From Hybos culiciformis (Eukaryota; Arthropoda; Insecta; Diptera; Hybotidae), in contig OZ023274.1 in assembly GCA_964007475.1 (NCBI GenBank), positions 40,355,860-40,419,859 on the forward strand: a DNA stretch of 64,000 bases, written 5' to 3'. Made by a program: the position numbers and the translations under genes. Position 1 is the stretch's first letter. The number at the start of each line of letters is the position of its first letter. The notes below the pieces were generated by a model. It searched no databases, had not been told where the DNA came from, and saw nothing but the letters and a program-made list of their open reading frames with translations. This document shows, one piece after another, positions 61,277 to 64,000 of this stretch.

Positions 61277-64000
61277 GTGAGTTTTAATTTTTTTTTTTTT
61301 TTTTGTTTTTCAAATTCAAATTTGTTGTTAAAAGCAAAAAAAAGATACATTTATGTTTATGCATTATGTTCGGATTAATCCTTACATATAATTTACTTAC
61401 GTTTATTTTTGAAGTAAACCAGAATATATGTTGTAATAGTGCAATATTCTGGGAAAATGCACATTATAGTATTAATTTAAAAATTCTAGACATTTTGACA
61501 TATTTTTTTTTGGTATCTCTAATTTGTTGATCTTTAAAAAAGATTTACGATTTAATTTAGAATCCGCATCGTCACAAGCACATCAAATGAATTTTCATAC
61601 AAATATACATACAACATAAATAATTATGTTACATGAAAATAATGTTTTAATAACATAAAATACATTTTATGTATATATGTAACTTAAATTAAAATGCTTG
61701 AAGTTGGAGCAAATGAACTTAAAAACTCTCCAAAAATAAAACTCAAAACAAAATGCGACTATAAAAATTAAATTAAATTAAATTCAATCAATAATTGGTA
61801 GTTCTTAACCATATTGAATTACTACGTAATTTGAATAAAAAGGGTCAAATTAAGGCGACCAAAAGCTGTTGGTAAACAATAACTATTAAAAAATTTCCCC
61901 CTATAGTAAAAAAAATGATTGATTTTCTACAGACCAAGTGGTTTTTCAATGTTTCTACGAAATATAAACCTTAGATGGGTTTAAATGAGATTCATCAAAT
62001 ATTCATATGTAGTTGTTGTTGATTTATTGAAGGTGTATTATACAAAAATAATTCAAGGATTTAAATGTGAAATGTGAGTTAAATCATTAAGGAATGTTAA
62101 GAGTAAGGAATGTACTAAAAATTAAAAACTTCCTAGAATCGATCACTTATTTAACTATGATATTTCATATAAAATTTTTAATGGAATTTCAAGTGATAAG
62201 AAACCAAATAATGAAAATAAATATCGAGAAAATACATTTTTGGTCTTAATTTAAGAAACAGTGCCTGCTCGTCCAAATCAGAAATCTTTCTTTTTTTTGT
62301 ATTTAATATAAATTTTTGCAGTAAAATTATTTGTAAGTGATAGAGTTAACAGGTGCAATTACCAACGCCAAAAATTAAGATTAGAACCTCGAAGAGGACA
62401 TTAGGCCATTTATAATATAAATGTGAAAATTTTCCATACAACGGCATTATGTATGATTATATTATATCGATGCTTGCTGACAAACCAAAAGTGAATAAAA
62501 ATATTTTTAAATCCTTACTGTTTTTTGTCAGACTTTTTCTTTCTGTATACTTTCTCATAAATTTTTAATCTTACTAGGCTTTAAATATTCTCATAGGTAA
62601 TGATTTATGTCCCCTGAAAATTGCAAAATAATAATTATTTCATAATTTATAAATTTTCATGTCTTATCAGCTAATTTTTCGAACATAAAAATTTATTCTC
62701 TATATTTGTATACAAATTTATGCTTCAGCTAATTTAATAGGCAATTAACGTTGTATTAATTTTTTCGTATTTTTTATTTATTTACCTAATAAATTCATAA
62801 TTATGATGTCTTTTTATAATCATGTTGTAGATACAAAACATATGTTGTCTTATATACCTGCGAGGATTTATATTTATTCCTTATGGTTGATAACACCTTT
62901 TAAAACTTGTACTTAAAAGAAAATTTACATATACATTATGTCTTTTTAATTTTTAATTATATATTATAGGTATATATATACTTAAAGATAATACAGAAAA
63001 TTGGTTTTTCTTAAAATATATTGTATAAGTATATATGTATATTTTTCTTTGGAAATTCCAATATCATGTGAATTTTACATAAGAACTTTTAATTCTACTT
63101 GTTATATTCAAAGCATCATTAAATTAAACTTTTTTATATAATAATAAAATGGTTACGAATTTCACCTTGTAACACTTGCCTACGACAATTCTAATTTTCT
63201 TTTCTTTTTTTTTTTCTTATCATTCAATATGTAATAATTACACTTATTATAAAATTAATCTACTTTGTATTTTTTTATTTTAATGAGGTGAACTTATGAG
63301 CACTTGAAATTCAATAGCTCAACAACCTGCTTAGCCTTTATTTTTACACCTGATTGATTAATTCAATAATTTAATATACATACTTTAACAATGTTTCATG
63401 TTCAAGAAATTTTAACGATTTTTATATGTCATGTATTATTAAAAGAAAGTCAATAAGAAAAAAAAATGTTTTAACAATAATTGGATAATTTATAATTCAC
63501 CCTTTAATATCAATTACTTGGGGTGTTACCCTTGACATTTAAAAAGCAATTTAGGATTTGTTTTTTGTTTTTTGTTTTTCTTTTGTCAAATCAAAAATAA
63601 AAATCAAAGAAAGAATTCAAATTACCTGACATGTCAGGTGTTTTTTTAATTTATTTTATGCAGCGCCAAAGAGATCTGAGACATTCTTCATTAAAAAAAA
63701 AAAGTCTGAGAAGGGTTAAAGCTTCTGTGGTTTAAAAATGCAATATCGTAATGGTACAAAAAAAAAACTTTTAACTTAAAGATAATTTAAGTTTTTCTCT
63801 CATTTTGTTATTATGGTTTAAATTTCATTTTCATTTTAAGATAATTATTAAAGTTTTATTATGCAAAGCATAACTATTATTATAATAAAAGTTAAGGTTC
63901 TTTTTCTTAACTTAACCATATACTTGCAAATTTTTGACATTAAATCTGTCCAATTTAAAAAAAAAAACTTTATCTGACTTGAATTTAAATTTCATTTAAA
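61277..64000. other. Downstream intron of the large plus-strand gene
   Basis: No further exon with coding character was found before the window ends. A 16-bp perfect palindrome lies at 63624-63639. The reading frame after exon c runs into the donor and stops at 61378. Confidence 0.6.
63624..63639. repeat. 16-bp perfect palindrome followed by a T run
   Basis: The sequence ACCTGACATGTCAGGT is self-complementary and is followed by GTTTTTTT. It contains an ACATGT core and the E-box-like CAGGTG on the right side. It could be a dimeric factor site; nothing else supports a function. Confidence 0.5.

Overview
The window is animal nuclear DNA, most likely from an insect. It is extremely AT-rich (about a fifth to a quarter GC by eye), full of A and T homopolymers, and gene-poor. 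The recognisable genes have spliced introns. The clear ones are secreted S1A digestive-type serine proteases of insect/arthropod style, and the repeats are tRNA-derived SINEs, non-LTR retrotransposon ends and TA-flanked terminal-inverted-repeat (TIR) elements. I cannot fix the order; a dipteran (for example a gall midge) or a parasitoid wasp are guesses from composition only.

Layout. 1-6.7 kb: intergenic or intronic AT-rich DNA with a TIR element (2366-3131) and, at 3289/3290, a juxtaposed splice acceptor and donor that looks like a recursive-splicing ratchet point. 6.7-11.6 kb: a tandem array on the minus strand of two intact serine protease genes (each two exons, 246 and 247 residues) and a decayed third copy. 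All share upstream blocks with GATA-type sites, and one gene carries a 490-bp TIR element in its intron. 11.6-55.7 kb: a long stretch without convincing genes, holding three tRNA-derived SINE copies, a second ratchet-like site (30069/30070), a second copy of the first TIR element (41730-42618), a third TIR element with a tRNA-like core (44808-45536), and two 5'-truncated LINE ends. 55.8-61.3 kb: three plus-strand coding exons (55788-55874, 55965-56057 or 56075, 60947-61276), all beginning and ending in phase 0. They encode a low-complexity Pro/Ala/Gln/Asn/Ser-rich segment of a larger protein that continues outside the window.

Reading of the whole: the simplest model is that most of the window is intron of one very long plus-strand gene. 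Two zero-length ratchet sites (about 26.8 kb apart, the second about 25.7 kb before the first visible exon) would divide that intron. The minus-strand protease cluster would then be nested inside it. The host gene is probably a developmental or RNA/DNA-binding regulator. An Rbfox/A2bp1-type protein is a tentative guess that the sequence here cannot prove, because no RNA-binding domain exon is in the window.

The most unusual material is the set of TIR elements with CACAG-A(n) ends. Two carry a chimeric Pol III module (a tRNA-like A box followed by two tandem 5S rRNA-like promoter segments with A-rich tails). A third, with the same outermost 12 bp, carries a tRNA-like head with a roughly 210-bp A-rich tail.
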